64,000 nt of DNA from Ceratobasidium sp. AG-K (GCA_037039685.1 JAWNGF010000003.1:868001-932000); one strand, 5' to 3'. Shown: positions 21,897 through 36,924, counted from the stretch's first letter. A program made the numbers and translations. Notes: generated by a model not told the origin, from the letters alone.

Positions 21897-24382
21897 CATG
21901 GGCATCACGCTTAAATCGTAGGGGCCGTCTGCGTTGAAGAGCATGGGCTCCTTGGTGGGCATGTTCCCCATTGCGCCGTTGCCCATCATGTCCAAGTTGG
22001 CATTGTTGCCCACCATGCCCACACTGGCGTTGTTCCCCATCATGTCGACACCATTGTTCATCATGTCGATATTACCGTTGCCCATCATATCCACGCTCCC
22101 GAGCACGTCTACACCCGCCATATTCGGCGAGGCTTTGAAACTGGGCGGAGTGCGCGAGTCGTACCCGATATAGGACTCCGAGCCGAACCCGCCGCCGACG
22201 AGCGAGCGTTGGTGCTGGTTCGAGGGCATTTCAGTGGGCGACATGTGGAGTTGGCCGTTGGAGGACATGTGTTGGTTGTTCGAAGGCATGTGTTGGCCGT
22301 TGGAGGGCATATGCTGTCCAGCCGAAGACACATGCTGACCCGACGGCAAATGAGAATTCGACCCCATATGCTGGCCATTCGACATGACACGACCATGCTC
22401 CTGCGGCGGAGGGGGCGGGAACGTAGGATCCACATGACCAGGCGGGAACGTCGGGCTGTGAAGGGACTTGGCATCTTGGACCAGGCTCGAATCGGGCGCG
22501 ATCGTCAGGCTGCGTCCCAACGGCGAGGGACGGATCGGGGTCGGCCCGGCGACGGAGTCGTTTTGGTTCGGGCCTACGCCCATTCCAGAGAACTGGTGGA
22601 GGAATTCGCCGGGGCTGGTGACGAGTAGAGTGGAGCGGTGCGATGGGAAGCAGAGAGCGATAGCCAAGGAGATGAGATGGGAAGCACGGGAGTAATAGGA
22701 ATTCATTCCGAGCCGAGGACAACGAGGACGAAACCACAGTGAAACGCAACGACAAATGAATTCCATCAGTGACGCTCCCAAACAACACAAAACACTCACC
22801 AGCTTGCGCGCCGGACATCGGGCTGGAACCCTCCGGGGTAGCCAAACAATCGATCACCGCTGCTGCTGATGCTCGTTGCTTGGGTGCTCGAGACTGACAC
22901 GCCCGTGACGTCGGACGCGATCGAAGCCATGGACCCAAAGCGCGTGCGGTCCCAGAGGGCGTTGCTGAAATCGGGGTTCGAATGGGATTGGTATTCGTAC
23001 TCGGATGGGTACTCGGGCTGGTTAAAGTCGGGTCCGTATTCGGAGGTGGCCGAGACGGGGGCGGGCTCGTGGTCGGCCATGGCGCGGTTGAATGCGTCGC
23101 CGTGGCCTGGTTCGGGGGCACCAAACGAAAAGTCGGGGGCGGGGAGGGGCCGGCGACGGGTACGGCAAACGGACGAGCGGGGGCGTACGAGCCCGAGCTA
23201 GAACCGTAGACGCCAGGTCGGGCGGGGAACTGCGTGGGAAGGTCGTGTGCGGCGGGTACGGCACCCATTCCGGGTGGAAGCGCACGATACAGTCGCGAGG
23301 ATCCCACGGTTGGGGCGGGAGGGAGCATTACCGGTAGTTGATTGTATGGTGCTTGTTCCTGCTCCTGGCCCACGTCGGGAACGGGTGAGAGCAGTCCGCC
23401 GCGCCGTTGCATACGGGGCGCACTGGCATGGGGATAGTACGGGTGGGCAGGCAGCCGGAGGTGTGAATCGGGTAGCGACGGGCGGCGACCGAGGCCAACA
23501 TGCGAGGCTGATGCTCGGCGGACGGGGGCAACTTGATGGTCGGGTGGCGAAATGGGAGACGCAGGGATGGTGTCCTCGTTGGGGCGGTTGAAAACGCCGT
23601 AGCGCGCACGGTGGATGCCCTGCAACGGTGCAGGGGCCGAGCCTCGCCTGAGCATGGCCGCAGCCGAGGGCGGGGCGAGCAGGTCGTTTTGGGCAGTGAG
23701 GGCGGGACTGGGCGCTTCCGACGCAGCCGAGGGCGGGCCAGGCGAGACATTGTCGGGAACAGCAATCGTAACCTGCGGCTTGGGTTCGGGTGAAAACGCA
23801 CCGTCGCCAGGACTGGTGAGCGGCGACTCTTCAGGCGAGAGTTCGACCCAGTCGGCCGTGTCCGTTTTTTCATCGCCCACATTGCGGTTTGCCCGCATCG
23901 CCGCCTTTTCGCCGGGCTTGAGCTTGGGCATCCCACGTCCGCCGGGGATCTTGTGCTTGATGGCCTTGATTTTGGCACGCCTGCAGAGGGTCAGCGGGGC
24001 GAAATGACGACATGTCAGGCATACCTGTTTTGGAACCAGACCTGCACGGCGTTAGCACAGCTCAACCCCAAATGACGTTGCTCACCTGAATCGCCCGCGG
24101 GGTCATGTTGAGCTGGGCAGCGAGCGAACGCCGCTTGTCGGCATTTGGCTTGGGGTCATTGTCAAACTCGCTCTCGAGCACCGACAGCTGTGCCCGGGAC
24201 GTGCGGCGGCGGTGCTTGACTTCGTACGGGTTCCAGAACGCCGTCACAAAGCCAGGCGGGGCCGCGTGCGGGTCGAAATAGTCGGGGTCGAGCGACGGGC
24301 CAGAGCCGGGCAGGTAGCTCAGCTCACCCTCGATCTCGTCGTCGTCGTCGCGGCGGGGCATTGCGTGCAGAGGCTGCTCCAT
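21861..24382 (-). CDS. Homeodomain transcription factor
   Basis: Nuclear DNA-binding regulator. The first exon (24086-24382) starts MEQPLHAMPRRDDDDE and holds helices 1-2 of the homeodomain: KHRRRTSRAQLSVLESEFDN, KPNADKRRSLAAQLNMTPRA. The recognition helix is split: IQ ends exon 1, a 17-nt exon (24025-24041) encodes VWFQN plus two bases of Arg, and the next exon from 23980 continues RAKIKAIKHKIPGGRG. Both flanking introns are 44 nt. The long remainder is disordered, rich in Pro and Ser, then in Met, Asn and Gly, with short repeats (QHMPSNGQHM; MMGNG/MMNNG). It ends MPMISQGYTGDFTF at 21861. One intron lies near 22619-22799. Between about 23110 and 23190 the reading frame must change, by a short intron or a frameshift. 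Its 3' end is duplicated at 17990-18419 and in part at 12282-12556. Confidence 0.85.
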
Positions 24383-24608
24383 CTCGCAAGGCTGATAAGG
24401 GAGGTCGTCGTCGCGTTGTCAGGCGGATGGTGGCTAAATCCTGCGACCAAACGACCCTATCACCCATCAGGGTCAGCCCACACATCCGCATATAGCCACC
24501 CCGTCTCCAGGGTCACCTTTGTCTAGATCACATCTCTATCTACACCGCCGATTCTCCGTCGAACCCGGCCTCGAACAAATCCAATCAACACCCCCCAACA
24601 AACCCCGC

Positions 24609-27384
<2,776 letters not shown>

Positions 27385-27991
27385 GGTAGTGTCGAGTTTG
27401 TCTGGTGCTGTATAGCCACGTTAATTGTCACTTGCACGTGACTCGATATGGATCATGATAGCACCGTGTTCTCAGATCGTCCAATCTGATTTGTATTCAC
27501 TGTATTGATTGGCTGTATGCGCCTGGCACTAGTGCCAAGAGACCGGGGTCAGCCCTTAGGAATCTGTGCCAAGTAACCGGGGATAAGCATGCCTTTCCAC
27601 CCGAACTTCGGTGGCCTATTGTCGACTCATGCAAACCTCTCACAACCGGGCTTCACCCTCTCCTCAGGTCTGTACTTGGAGCCGGGCAAAGGCAACGAAC
27701 TTGGAAGCTGGGGTCCGAGCTTCGTGAGATTCTTTGTTGTTCAGAGGCTCTTCGAATGATTGCCTTTGCACGGTTACTCTTTTTCGGCTCGTCTCACGAA
27801 GCGGGTGTCTCTAGGACCGAGAAGCGGATCATTATGTGCCCAGCTTAACCCAGTTACCACTCTCACACGACACAAGGACATGATCAACAAATTGCGTGTA
27901 TTGCGGATATCAACTATGCGTGCGTGAATGCATGGAAGAAATTGACGGATCGCCATAAACAAGGAACCCAGTTGGAAATCATCAAGCGTTG
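27385..27991. other. Intergenic, GCN5 start to MFS stop; nothing recognised
   Basis: Contains an E-box-like CACGTG near 27434-27440 close to the GCN5 start. No ORF here resembles a known family. Confidence 0.4.
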
Positions 27992-30768
27992 TCAACGGCT
28001 ATCGCGATCGTCTCCACCCGCCACCTCGTTCCGGACCCCCTTCGTCTTTTCCTCCTCCTTCCTGGATACGTCCTGTTCAGCCGCAGTTGTAGGTGAAGCT
28101 TGTTCAATATCCGGCGAAGGCGGGGCTTCGTCTGGTTGCCCTCCCTTCTCTCCGCGCTCAATCTTTCGGACGAGAGTATACGATCGGAGGAACAGTACAC
28201 AAATTGTGCCCACAAAGAGTAGGGGGGTCATTACAATCCTATGGGGATGCGTGTCAATGTCAAGTCGGCTAACGAGAATCGCTGCGCACCAAATAACCGA
28301 CAAGCTGCGAGTAAATGCGTGCAAAACTTGCTGGCGTAGCTCTTCCGGCTATAGCAAATTGTCAAAATCGGTCTCGTAGAACAGTTAGAAGCAGACTAAC
28401 TTGAATGTCTTTCAACCCGTGGATATTACTTTCGAGTTGACCTTGTGAGAAATTGCTGGCTGAAAAGCCTGACACACCCGCCAAACGACGTTTGACTTCC
28501 GAAGCATATATCGCACCTCCGATCGAGATGCCGATTGTTCCGCCCAGCGTTCTGTGGCAAACGTTTCAGCACCCATCCTGTAAATGCAAATAATAACCTT
28601 ACCGAATCAATCCAAACGCAGCAGTAGCTGTCGCCATATCCTGCAATAAGTTCAGCTCAAGCGTAAGACTCGGTCAAAAGTAATTACCTTTAGTGGCATG
28701 GCTGCATGCAGACCAATCAGCGGCGTTTGGAACAAACACCCCACACCAAGCGCTGCAACAGCGAGAATAACTTCCTGCGATGCCCTAAAGGAAATAACGA
28801 TTAGCTCAGACAATTGGCTCGGCATCCGCTTGAAACTTACAGGGAAGACCTTTCATCAAACAAAATCTGTACAAAGATTAATCCACTGATGTCGCCTTAA
28901 ACCACACAAAGGAAACGTACCATGAGCCCGAACCCGAGCGTCATTATAGGCTAGGCCTCGAGTCAGAACCACACGAATAACGTAGGACTGACGTACTCAC
29001 CCATGAGAACCACATGGTCGGCCGGTACTTACTCGTCCTCGTGATTACTTGGCCGGATACAATAGCAACAAGCGCTCCTCCTAAGCTAAAGGGGAACATT
29101 TTGATACCCGCGAGGGTGGCCGATGCTCCTAGAACTTGAAAGTATAAGGGCAGATCTAGATAGATAAAATACGCAATTCAGTTCGCCAGAGTCACTAAAT
29201 ACGATCCAATCGACTTACAATACGAGGCCGAAAAGAAAGCCATCGCGTGTATAAACACCGAGACCAGCATCATGCCCGTAGTTCTGGTTTTAAAAAGCCG
29301 TGGGGGGATAATTGGGCTTCGAGAGGTGTAAATCTCGTTTACCGAACCAACGATTAAGAGCGCACCGCCGACGACGATGAGGGCGATGGTCTTTGCGGAC
29401 TTCCACTGAGTTTCCCCCGAGTTGAATCCGACGAGCAAGAGAACAACACCAGACATGATTAGGAACAGGCCGAGAAAATCGAACTCGGCAATGTAACTAG
29501 AGAGCGGTTTTTTGGGGGTGGGATTAAGTCGGAGGCGGAGGAGTGCTACAGCTGCAAGACCACCTGTGGGTAGGTTCTAATAGGTTCTTGTGTGAGCAAT
29601 AACACAGGAATTTACAGTCAGAAGCACTTACAACCCAGAAACACCACCTCCAGGAGACTATAGGCGTACAAAGTTAGCCTATTAGAAGCTGGTAACTGGT
29701 TTTAACATACCTTTGTCGGCGAATACACCTCCAACCAATGGGCCCACGACGCTGGCAATACCCCAAGTCGCACCAATCGCACCTGTGTACTTACCACGCT
29801 CCTATGATATCTATTAGCAGACAGAACGTGTGACCAAGCTGGGTAGCTTACCTCGAGAGTGACAATGTCGCCTATAGTGATCATGACCATCTGGATAATG
29901 CCACCGCCCCCGATGCCTTGTACTCCTAAACAGATATTCAGTCCCAGAAACTCATAGCGGTTAGTTGTCATAATATACCTCGGCATATGGCTAGCCATGC
30001 AAAGTTCTGTGCGGCACCACACAAGGCCGACCCAATGAGGAATACGGCAATAGCGGCGAATAAAATGGGCTTCCTGCCAATGAGATCCTGCATAGTAGAA
30101 GGTTGGAGGGCGTGGAAGGTGGGAGCTGACACAACTCACAGAGAGCTTCCCATACAAAGGCGAAAGGCCTGTTGATCCGCATCAATAAAGTCGCAACCCA
30201 GTGTACAAGCAACGCACATGCACTAGTCAAGAGATAGGCGGTACCAATCTGATGAACGGGTTAGTAGGTTCGGGTAAGCTGAAAAACGATGCGGCGTACC
30301 CATGAGTATCCCGAAGAGCCTCCAAGGTCGGCAATCATAGCAGGCAAAGCCGTGCTAAGGGAGGGTTAGATCAAGAAAAACACAGTAGCTGAGAGTCAAC
30401 GTGCCTAACAATAGTCTGGTCCATTGCAGCCAAGAAAACCGTCAACATCAACCTATGTGGGTTATTGTTATTAGTCACTAAGTCACGATTTTCCCCTCGA
30501 ATTTTCGTACCCAGGGAATACGATTTTCAAGTTACTGGAGATATACATTAGACAAAGTGCTTTCATGACCCGTTATGACTTACTTGTGAGGAATTTTGTG
30601 GACCTCGTCTCCTTTCCATGTCTCTCCTGGCTTCGTTTTCTTTGGTTGTTTTTCGATATCATCCGCCGTTCCGGGGCTATTTGCGATCGTCTTGTCGTCG
30701 ATTTCTACGTCAACTGCGGCGTTTTGAGTGGTGTCCACAGTTGGGCCTGGCGTTTGAATTGTCGTCAT
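27992..30768 (-). CDS. MFS multidrug/toxin exporter (14-TM DHA2 type)
   Basis: Proton-driven efflux pump of the plasma membrane (family knowledge). Starts [20 protein letters not shown] with a hydrophilic tail. Many short exons then give [20 protein letters not shown] with motif D1 of drug exporters, the loop motif around [38 protein letters not shown] (motif C region), [20 protein letters not shown] and [20 protein letters not shown]. The later half shows [20 protein letters not shown] and [20 protein letters not shown]. It ends in an acidic tail [17 protein letters not shown] ... DDRDSR at 27992. Order and motifs match fungal 14-TM exporters. Neighbouring 31240-31700 is a decayed partial copy. 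Substrate unknown. Confidence 0.88.
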
Positions 30769-31239
30769 TCTCGCGAGTCAGGATGAGGAGACGAGTCATT
30801 ACAGTAAGCGGTCAAATTAATATAGGCATCTCTGGTATCGGCTGACCGAGCACGATCCACATGAGCATCGAACGTCCCCAGAGGTTTGTCACGGCATCCT
30901 CGGCACGCAGCTGATGTCAGCCGAGGAATTGGCTGGGGGTTATATTTAGCCGGTGCGGCCACAGCGCTGTTGAAAGTGTGCACGTATTATGCGCGTATGG
31001 AACGGCCTTGCTGGATTTCCAAACGAGCAGGCATCGAACGAGAGGCTTTCAACTTGACTTTTGAGCGGTTAGAGAAACCCGTGGTGGAAACCGATCATGG
31101 TCAGAGTTGGTTCCTCCCGGTGCCTTTCACGTGACTTGGTGGCTCATAATCAACGCCGGTATTTTGATACTGGGCTTTTATAGAAGATAAATCCTTAACG
31201 TCCGCCTACCGCATTGGTTAATTATATGCGCTATAGAAG

Positions 31240-31700
31240 GCTAAAACGGGGCTCAAAACAAGCATCCAACACCAGTTGCTGCGATGGCAAGAGAAATTAC
31301 TTGTTTTGCTCTGCAGAGAACACAGGTGAGTTCTACGTAATGGGTAGAACCTTGATACTCGCAGACGCGTTTCTTCATTGAACATAATCTCAGTGGAAGA
31401 ACATGAGGAGCATGTTCAGACACGATCACATGAATGAGTTCTCACTATGAGCCCAAACCAAAGCGTCATTGCCGGCTGTATTCCCGTGTCAGATCCGTTT
31501 TAATGATGTATAGCTGATACACCCGCCCAAGCAAACCACATCCTCGGACGGTACTTGGTCGCCCTCGCAACCACTTGGCCTGATACGGTGGCGATGAGTG
31601 TCCCTCCCAAGTTGAAAAGAAAAGCCTTGATTCCAACTAAGGTTATTTTCTTTGGCGTGGAACAAGTGTGGGTCGACCGGCGTTTGTATCGTCAATCATA
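31240..31700 (-). pseudogene. Decayed partial copy of the MFS exporter
   Basis: Blocks in the same order and strand as 28720-29130 of the functional gene are recognisable, for example the stretch around 31446-31475 beside 28921-28950 (ATGAGCCC then GCGTCATT), and the stretch at 31510-31640 beside 29000-29110 (ACCACATC, CGGTACTT, ACTTGGCC). Intron positions and frame are broken and the ends are missing. It lies about 500 bp upstream of the parent gene, consistent with an old tandem duplication. Confidence 0.6.
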
Positions 31701-31996
31701 ACCCAATCCGTCACTTGTGATAAAAGCGTCGCCACAACAATCCCAGATGCGATATTTAGTGTGTGCGTCGACCAGACCAGGCTCGGTGGGGGAACACAAT
31801 AAGATGTTGTTTTAATGCCCTTTTCCCGAAGTCACACAAAAGCTAAGTTGATCACATGATGGATCGTCGGTATTTCAATTAGCTTGGAAGGAGAACAATG
31901 AGGATCAGTGTCGTTCAGTATGGTATAGTAGGCCTTGGAGTTGAAGACGCGCAGAAGTGAGACATAGCGATGAATGGGCCTGATAAAATCCCGTGG

Positions 31997-32004
31997 TATA
32001 TAAA
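31997..32004 (+). promoter_or_regulatory. TATA box of small ABM-like gene
   Basis: TATATAAA lies 90 nt before the ATG at 32094, supporting a gene start there. Confidence 0.5.
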
Positions 32005-32093
32005 CCCTAAGAGATGCCTGGCAGTGTCAGCATCCTACAACTCCACTCCCCCCACCCTACCCCCATTGTATTTTCACTTGCTCCCCTGTCATC

Positions 32094-32633
32094 ATGTCCG
32101 ACCGCGTAAGAGTATCTCTTAGTCCATGTGATAAGTTTAACACTTGCGATTGTAGTTCGTTGTCTTTGTTACTATTGTCCCCAAGACCCCCGAGCAGCAA
32201 AAGGATGTCATTCAACTCCTTCACGACGTCCGACCTGCTTGGCTCGCACTTCCCGGCAGTCTGTCTCATGGTGAGATGGAATGAATTTACTTCACCCTCA
32301 TTCTTACCTAGCTCATCGTAGATATCGGGACTGCCAAGGGTGGAGACGAACTTGGCACTGTATATTTGACAGAAATTTGTGAGCCATATCGTTTTCAGAC
32401 TACTGTCTTTTAGTATTCTGGCTAACTAAACACCGCCACCAGACTCGTCACCACAAGGTCTTACTGATTTCTCCAGGATCCCGGAGCACGATAAAATGAA
32501 GGAGGTACGAGGCGTTCTTACTACCTATGGGTGGATATCGTCTCACGCGCTACCGTAGAAACTAATGCCTATCATTCAAACGGACAAGTTGGTAATCACT
32601 CAGGTGCTTACCAACGGAGAGTTCTCAAAGTAA
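32094..32633 (+). CDS. Small ABM-like (dimeric alpha/beta barrel) protein, 96 aa, five exons
   Basis: Hidden from single-frame reading because its exons are tiny: 32094-32105, 32156-32270, 32322-32378, 32443-32504 and 32589-32633. Joined, they give one open frame beginning MSDRFVVFVTIVPKTPEQQK, then DVIQLLHDVRPAWLALPGSL, SHDIGTAKGGDELGTVYLTE and IYSSPQGLTDFSRIPEHDKM, ending LVITQVLTNGEFSK. Every boundary is GT-AG. The beta-alpha-beta pattern and the 'VYLTEIYSS' strand resemble antibiotic-biosynthesis-monooxygenase (ABM)-type domains, which form small dimers in quinone or heme-like chemistry. The resemblance is by eye; the active-site His usual in some members is not obvious. The second acceptor was chosen because the earlier AG would give a stop soon after. 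Lies head-on to the 3' end of FDH copy 2. Confidence 0.62.
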
Positions 32634-32862
32634 TGACATGCCTGCGGGCTATCCGCATATAGTCAATGTGTATTGGGTTATTATCTGAAATCAAGTTATT
32701 TGGTCAATATCCTCTTGCTTAGGCAGGCTTCAGACGGATCATCCAGAGTGTAAACACTTCACAAGCATGCATGGATTGGTAATTATCAAATATCGTCGTA
32801 ATGTACTCGTCGATTCTAGTTCACATTATGAGACCATTGGTTTCCCCATTGCACATGGAGAT

Positions 32863-34409
32863 CTACTTCCTCACACCATCTATATTATGGCTATTGTTAG
32901 TGCTGATTTATCAACTACCTAAGGGACTAGACTCACAGTTGGGTGTAATGTACTTGCCGTCCTCGACAATCAGGTTCCCCCTATCTTGAGGCTTTCCATC
33001 AAAGAAGTTCTCCAAAATCTTCTTTGTCCCTTCGGCGTAGCGGGTCTGGGCATCAAGTGTGGTGCCGGAATAATGCGGGACCATTCCATTCCCACCACCA
33101 AGAGGGTTCTTCATCGTGCGCCAGGGATGGTTGCCAGGTGCGGGCTGAACATCCCACACATCTCCTGCATAGCCGTTGATCTGACCAGACTTGAGCGCTT
33201 CAGCAATAGCTTCACGATCAGCAATTGCTCCACGGGCGGTGTTTACGATCCAAGCCCCCTGTACATGCTGTTATTCAATGTATATCAATGGCAAAATGAA
33301 TGCGCACCTTTTTGAAATGTTTGAGTAGATCCTTGTTGATCAACCCCTTGGTACCCTCGTGCAGGGGTGCATTAACTGTGACCAAGTCGCATTGGGCCAC
33401 AAAATCCTTCAAATCCTGGACACGGCGTACTCCGACAGCTTTCTCGGCCTCAGCTGGGAGGCTGTTGTAGTCGTAGTAGAGGAGCTCCTTGGGGTTGAAA
33501 GGCTTGAGACGCTCCAACACACGGTACCCAATGCTATAAACACGAGTAAGGTCTAGTCCAGCCGAATTTAGATGTGATCACTTACCGACCAGCTCCGATG
33601 GTCCCAATGACCTTGCCCTCCAGGTCGAACGCATTCCTCGCAACATCGCTAACGTTCCAATCTCCTCGCTCAATCATTTCGTGAGCGGGGACAAAGTTGC
33701 GCACGAGCAGCAGGATGTTCATCATCACATGCTCAGCGACTGAAACGACATTGGAGCCGCTAACTTCGGCGACAGTAATGTTGCGGGCGGCGGCAGCGTT
33801 GAGGTCAATATGGTCTGAACCCACACCAGCTGTTACTGCGAGCTTCAAATTAGGTGCTTTGGCGACTAGGTCGGCAGTAAGATAGCCTAAAGATCGCTCC
33901 GCTTAGTACATCAATCGCTCCTTGCAGAATAAGTTTAGTTACCGGGATGGAAGGGGGTGGTGATGAGGATGTCGGTCGTGGGCAAATGCTTTTGGAAGGC
34001 GCTGTTGGGGCCTTCTTTGTCACTCGTCACCTATCGAAATGATGTGTTGAGTGTGGTTATCATTTTCGTGCGGGAAGTTGCTTACGACAAGCTCATGGCC
34101 CCTTTCTTTGAGCCAGCTCTCGATTCCGAGCTACAAGTCAGATTTGTAAGTAATGAAGTCACCGAGCGTGCGGAGTCAAGCTTACTTTATTCTCGGTAGT
34201 ACCCAGAAGACGAGGTTGCTCCTTGGCTGCGTTACCACCGTCGTACAGGACTGCCAGGACCTACATTTACAGTTTGTTAGTTCAAGAACCGCTTGAAAAT
34301 GAGCAACTACAGGTAATCGTACCTTCAATCCACGTTGTTGAGACATTGTCCGAGTCGCAGCGGCCATCCTAGAAAGACTAGAGTTTATTGTGCGAGTTGC
34401 GCTGAACAT
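32863..34409 (-). CDS. FDH2: NAD-dependent formate dehydrogenase (copy 2, mitochondrial-type leader)
   Basis: Second formate dehydrogenase, same reaction as the gene at 16083-17355. The first exon starts [20 protein letters not shown] followed by TMSQQRGLK, an Arg/Ser-rich, acid-free leader typical of mitochondrial import; an inner Met (MSQQRGLK) could make a cytosolic form. Core motifs are [76 protein letters not shown], a substrate-domain Arg in the IVNTARGAI region, and [20 protein letters not shown]. The last intron follows KYITPN and the mini-exon completes NYGVRK, stopping at 32863, parallel to copy 1. An intron near 33258-33309 has no counterpart in copy 1. A TATA-like box TTATATA is at 34441-34447, 32 nt before the ATG. 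Confidence 0.93.
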
Positions 34410-35022
34410 GACTTGAGAAATTGCGAGACTAGTGGAGCTGTTATATAGAGAATACGATTGCGAGTGATGGACTGGTTGCATCTGAAGAGCGCATATAAGT
34501 ACTCCTAACGCACGGACCGCCGGCTACGAAAACTAGAAATGTCTCTGGGAGTCGGCAGGGGTGCATCATGTATAGACATTAACGGCGTCTATAGTTGACA
34601 TCTTGCCGGCATAAGTTCCAGTTCCAGCCATTTGTGGTTGTAGGTTGGAGCGGTTCGACGACACCCGAACAGTGTTTGATTTGAATGGCGTGCGAACGGT
34701 ATGGACATGTGGCCGAATTTGAACAGTAGTGCTCCGAAACCTTAGGTTTTCGCCTTCGTGTGATCCGTGAACCCAAGATATCCGCAGTTCATAAATAGCC
34801 AAAGAAGCGACGAACGTAAAAAAACACGCCCAGGACCGAGAGTGACCACGCCGCTCAGTGACACAAGAACCAACGGGGAGGTTACAGGTAGCTAAATCTG
34901 GGTGATAAGTAGTGTCATTGAAAGAGCGTCTTTGTGGCGTGGAGGGATTACGATGAACACGTTCCCACGTGATCAATGGTGACATTCCTCTCGTCACCGA
35001 CGATCACACGTACTGTGTAGCT
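34410..35022. other. Divergent intergenic region, FDH2 / F-box gene
   Basis: Holds the FDH2 TATA-like box near the left end. A 143-codon minus ORF (34566-34997) has no family features and is not supported. Nothing else recognised. Confidence 0.4.
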
Positions 35023-36924
35023 ATGGCCAATATGCTCAAGAGGCCACACTCGCCAACACTAGACAGCATACTATCCGCTAAATATGCACACACCTCACAA
35101 GCGGGCCGGCCAAGTCATCACCCTATCTCTAATTTTGATACGATCTTGTCTGACGAAACCGTCTTGACTATCTTTGCGTTTCTTGATCCATACCACCTAT
35201 GTCTGGCTCGATTAGTGAACAAGCACTGGGGTCGCTTGGCTACCGATAACCATGTGAGCTATCTGGTCAATTATGCCTTCACGCACGGTACTGACAAGTC
35301 CTAGCTTTGGAGGGTCATGTTCCAGCGCGAGTTTTCGCAACAAAGATTGCGTGGCTCTCGGGGATTTGTCACTGCGAGAAATCGCGATATCAGACCTTTG
35401 CCAAGTAGAGCTCAGCTTCAAGATGAGGGAGAGTCTACAATCGATCACTTGCCCGAGAATTACACCGACTGGCGGTGGATGTTTAGGTAATTAGTCAGCT
35501 CTCGATCGCCGAGCTGGATTGAATAGCTTTGCATTGCAACTGAACGCTGCCATAGAATATCGAGTAATTGGAGCAGAGGTGCGTGAAGTTCTATTTTCTA
35601 GTGTCTACTCGTTCTTATTTCCTGGTAGGACGTTGTGCCGCCACCATACAACAGGTTGGACCACCGGCGCAGGTTGCGGTTGAGCCCGTGTCCGGCGCAC
35701 CCACCACTTTCTTTGACGAGTTTTTAAACAACATGGCTATTCTATCTACAACAGCTCATGTGCTCTTGGTGGGGGACCTAACAATTTACGCACCTGGCCG
35801 AGCTTCGACTAGTCCCACAGTTTACATATTTCGGGAGACTATCAGCGCCGGATTACTCATCTCGTACAACCCTCTCTTTGGCTCTTCGGTATCCGTGACT
35901 GCACTGTGTCTCGACCATAGTTCCGCTGGTATCCGGCTCGCCATATTTTATTCCGACCGTACCTGGGCTGTCCGTACCGTTGACTACGAGCACCGTACAG
36001 TCACACCAACGTACACACATGGCCGATCTAACCTTCCACCGATTGGAACACCTATCATCCAAGCCGCATATCACCATCCTCTCTTAATCACCCTCTCGTC
36101 CACCTTCCGCATGTCTGTGTTCTACCTTCCGCCCGCCCCCGCTTTTCCTGTCCTCAAACACACCTTGTCATCATACAGTGTGTTTACCCCGCTGACCATG
36201 ACGCTCTCACGGTACCGTACTCCCGACCAATACCGGCTCTTGCTAGCCCACGCAAGCCCAATCTACCCAGCACACTGGGGCCCATCAGCGACAGACATCA
36301 TGCTCTCCACGCACTCCGCCTCTTCGTTGGAGCACGCTGCTACCTCCTCCCTATCCCCCCCAGTGAAAATTGTCTCGTCCGCTAGCACAAGCAACCAACT
36401 CCCGGTTGGGTGGATTCCAGACGGAACGGCCGACGGAATCCCTGAAGAATTACGACTCAGATGGTCTCGCAAAGTATCCCACGTCAGCGGGATCCAAACT
36501 GATGGTAAATTCGTTGTCTTTGCAAGCGAGGATGGGGGAATACAGGTAAACCAACATTACACTATGGTGGTGCAGTGCTCACAGTCTGAGGTTGCAGGTG
36601 TATAGGCTGCACCGTAACGCCCGCCTCATGTACGAGCGTACGCTTATCCCACCAGAACACGCACCGTCCCCACGAGCGCTAAGCGTCTCTGATTCGCGTT
36701 GTGTATGCGCTACTCGGGATGGCCGGCTATGGGTGTGGGACCTTGAAAGTGGCGCAGGCGTTCAGGCTGCCGCTGTACATTCTATTCGGATTTCGGACAC
36801 GAACGAAGAAGGCGAAGAAGACGACAAGCCACCCAGGATCATTCGAGTTGCTTTCGATGCACAGAGAATTGTGGCAGTCGACGTAAATGAGATGCTTCAC
36901 ACATATAGCTTTGATATCTACTAG
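35023..36924 (+). CDS. F-box protein with WD40/beta-propeller-like C-terminus
   Basis: Probable substrate receptor of an SCF ubiquitin ligase. The first exon starts MANMLKRPHSPTLDSILSAK and contains the F-box: ISNFDTILSDETVLTIFAFL, DPYHLCLARLVNKHWGRLAT. An intron (about 35255-35304) leads to LWRVMFQREFSQQRLRGSRG, which ends TDWRWMFR; then a 23-nt exon (ISSNWSRG) at about 35552-35576. The long exon follows: VAVEPVSGAPTTFFDEFLNN, AHVLLVGDLTIYAPG, SVTALCLDHSSAGIRLAIFY, IQTDGKFVVFASEDGGIQ. After one more intron near 36546-36597 come VYRLHRNARLMYERT, DGRLWVWDLESGAG, and the end MLHTYSFDIY. The repeated 'h-h-h-x-D-x-x-I-x-V/Y' strands fit a propeller. Target proteins cannot be inferred. Confidence 0.8.

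Noticed and set aside
22231..23100. Single 566-codon frame through the homeobox gene
   Set aside because: Its last third reads out of frame and through an intron; the true C-terminus is in another frame and ends GYTGDFTF.
34566..34997. 143-codon minus ORF between FDH2 and the F-box gene
   Set aside because: No recognisable features; overlaps the divergent promoter.
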